Shown: one piece after another, positions 4,592 through 5,858 of the stretch
Position numbering within the stretch: the stretch's first letter is position 1
How the letters are laid out: every line of letters starts with the position of its first letter
Origin: an uncultured Clostridia bacterium
GTDB taxonomy: Bacteria > Bacillota > Clostridia > Oscillospirales > Ruminococcaceae
Direction: 5' to 3'
NCBI GenBank assembly: GCA_947632425.1
Contig: CANRPG010000129.1
Span: 1 to 5,858, forward strand
DNA: 5,858 nucleotides
Program-made: the position numbers and the translations under genes
Notes under the pieces: model-generated
Database searches by the model: none
Told to the model about the DNA's origin: nothing
The model's input: only the letters and a program-made list of their open reading frames with translations

Positions 4592-5578
4592 ATGGAACAC
4601 GATATTGAAAAGCTGCGGCAGGCGCAAAGTGTTATGGTGTATCTGGCAAACGGCATTGACCCTGTTTCTTGTGAGGACGCAACCGCCGAAACGCTGAAAA
4701 ATGATGAGGTGATATCCTGCCTGAAACTTGCTGCTGATATTTTTGGCGATATGGCAGAAAAGTCAGAAAAGAACGCCGAACGCCACAAGCGCAAGGGCAG
4801 TTTTTTCATTACCGAAAAACAGCGCGCACTGCTGACTGTTTATCCGGAAGACAAGAAAATAAGCGAAATAGCGAAAGAAATAAATCGTGTTACGAAAGAG
4901 AACGAAGCAAGAGGGCTGTCCCCGGTCTGCATAAATGACTGGCTGGAGGCAGAGGGGTATCTTTGCAGAAGCGATCTGAAAGGTCGTATACCGACGGACA
5001 AGGGCAAACAGCTTGGCATTACTTATGAATATCAGGTGAAAGACGACGGCGAAGAATACTATTTGTGTTCGTATAACCGGCAGGCGCAGAAGTTTATTTA
5101 TGAGCACATAGATGATGTGGTAAATTTCAGGAACGAGGCGTGTTTCGGCGATGACAAGATAGGTATGGAAGATCTTCCGCCGCAGCTTTCTGTCATGGAA
5201 TTTATACAGCAAAATCACGGCAAATGTATTATAATGTCGGTAGGCAGCTGCGATAAATTTTCCTCGACAGGCAGCTTTATCGCACTTATGCTGTATAACG
5301 GAAAGAGCAAAGTTATAAACAAAACTGGCATTTCGGCAGCTTCAGCAAGGGAGAGCACAATTGCAGGCATTCTTGAAGCGGCAACGGCTATAAGATCTGC
5401 AGCTGATGTTGTGATACTTGCTTCTTCAAACCTGATACCCGAAAGGCATGGCAGCAGGAAAAGCGACCGCTGGAGGGAAATATACAGCGTGCTCAGCGAA
5501 AAGGGTTGCAGCGCAAAATTTGTTGTTTGCAACGGAAAAAGCAGCGAGATACGAGAAATTGTAAAGTCATACATCTGA
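4592..5578 (+). CDS. Unrecognised protein: winged-helix-like region + degenerate RNase H-like domain
   Basis: This 328-aa soluble protein has no signal or membrane segment. Residues 1-70 are mostly helical and charged and include VYLANGIDP, followed by basic AERHKRKG. Residues 74-175 look winged-helix-like: helices ISEIAKEINRVTK (90-102) and INDWLEAEGYL (114-124), then PTDKGKQLGI (134-143) and a strand-rich tail ending in YNRQAQKFI. I have the impression that this pattern recurs in gut Firmicute hypothetical proteins. Residues 211-328 align by eye with RNase HI: IMSVGSC against YTDGSC, SARESTIAGILEA against NRMELMAAIxALEA, VVILASSNL against VILSTDSQY, then SRKSDRW. Glu254 matches the catalytic Glu, but the two strand Asp positions are Val217 and Ser278, so nuclease activity is unlikely. 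AAGGAGG (4579-4585) with 6-nt spacing fixes the start. It may bind nucleic acid or act as a regulator; function is unknown. Confidence 0.8.
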   Translation: MEHDIEKLRQAQSVMVYLANGIDPVSCEDATAETLKNDEVISCLKLAADIFGDMAEKSEKNAERHKRKGSFFITEKQRALLTVYPEDKKISEIAKEINRVTKENEARGLSPVCINDWLEAEGYLCRSDLKGRIPTDKGKQLGITYEYQVKDDGEEYYLCSYNRQAQKFIYEHIDDVVNFRNEACFGDDKIGMEDLPPQLSVMEFIQQNHGKCIIMSVGSCDKFSSTGSFIALMLYNGKSKVINKTGISAASARESTIAGILEAATAIRSAADVVILASSNLIPERHGSRKSDRWREIYSVLSEKGCSAKFVVCNGKSSEIREIVKSYI

Positions 5579-5587
5579 CAGCCGTGC

Positions 5588-5616
5588 TGTACAAAACCAA
5601 AAAATTGTGCTACAAT
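5588..5616 (+). promoter_or_regulatory. dusB: Promoter of dusB
   Basis: TGTACA (5588-5593), 17 nt, then TACAAT (5611-5616) preceded by TGC make an extended -10 promoter of the same design as that at 4523-4551. The expected start site is near 5623, leaving a leader of only about 14 nt. A 5-bp inverted repeat (ACAGC 5578-5582, GCTGT 5586-5590) overlaps the -35 region. No terminator with a U-run lies between the previous stop and this promoter. Confidence 0.65.
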
Positions 5617-5636
5617 ATAAGCATGGTGATATTTGC

Positions 5637-5858
5637 ATGAAGAAGATCGAAAACATATACATCGGCAGCGTTATAATAAAAAAGACTGCCGCGCTTGCAC
5701 CCATGGCTTCGGTGGCTGACACGGTGTACAGAACGCTTTGCAAGGAGTACGGCGCGAGCTATCTGGTAAGCGAAATGGTATCTGCAAAGGGTATGTGCTA
5801 CGGCGACAGAAAGACCGACGAGCTTTGCACTATAACGCACTCTGAGCGACCTATGGCG
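5637..5858 (+). CDS. dusB: tRNA-dihydrouridine synthase DusB (5' part, cut by window)
   Basis: This is the first 74 codons of a flavin-dependent enzyme that reduces uridine to dihydrouridine in the D-loop of tRNA, in the cytosol. The sequence follows the DusB/NifR3 N-terminus closely: an IGSVIIKK strand, LAPMASVAD (20-28; FMN-binding, usually LAPMAGVTD), YRTLCKEYGA (31-40), SEMVSAKG (45-52), YGDRKTDEL (55-63) and SERPMA at the end, just before the expected QLFG. The catalytic Cys lies beyond the window. The start ATG 5637 is preceded by GGTGAT (5625-5630) with a 6-nt spacer. Five codons beginning at ATG 5623 end in a TGA that overlaps this ATG. The gene has its own promoter and is a housekeeping neighbour. 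Confidence 0.9.
   Translation, partial: MKKIENIYIGSVIIKKTAALAPMASVADTVYRTLCKEYGASYLVSEMVSAKGMCYGDRKTDELCTITHSERPMA

Overview
The window looks like a chromosomal segment of a gut or rumen Clostridia bacterium, most like Ruminococcus or a related Oscillospirales genus. I infer this from strong AGGAG-type ribosome binding sites, sigma-A-like promoters with extended -10 boxes, Gram-positive lipoprotein signals followed by Ser/Thr/Asp-rich linkers, and the protein families present. No database search was possible, so the genus is an inference.

Layout. Positions 1-420 hold no clear gene. The first ~143 bases are GC-rich and may be the 3' end of a gene cut by the window edge. They are followed by a possible SD-led micro-ORF, two blocks of 7-bp tandem repeats, a LacI-family-like palindrome and the promoter/RBS of the next gene. 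Positions 421-2542 (+) hold a two-gene operon of predicted surface lipoproteins: a CE2-type SGNH esterase followed 4 nt later by a CE4 polysaccharide deacetylase. Both are expected to remove acetyl groups from extracellular polysaccharide (xylan/mannan or cell-wall glycan). A bidirectional terminator hairpin (2560-2592) separates them from a convergent unit on the minus strand.

The minus-strand unit reads from 4514 down to 2604: promoter, GNAT acetyltransferase (4446-4006), a 12-codon leader peptide (3973-3935), a 15-bp terminator hairpin ending in six U, then a Mef/EntS-like MFS efflux pump (3857-2604). The leader ORF runs into the 5' arm of the terminator, and a competing 8-bp antiterminator pairing is present. 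This is the architecture of ribosome-mediated transcription attenuation, as used by inducible antibiotic-resistance genes. The most interesting reading of the window is therefore an uncharacterised inducible export/detoxification cassette. The GNAT gene is clearly AT-richer (about 36% GC) than the pump.

Facing away from the GNAT gene, from back-to-back promoters, is a 328-aa protein of unrecognised function (4592-5578, +). Its C-terminal third aligns by eye with RNase HI but lacks at least two of the catalytic acidic residues, and a winged-helix-like central region precedes it. A second promoter of similar design (TGTACA, 17 nt, TGn + -10 box) then drives the start of dusB (5637 onward), a tRNA-dihydrouridine synthase truncated by the window end.
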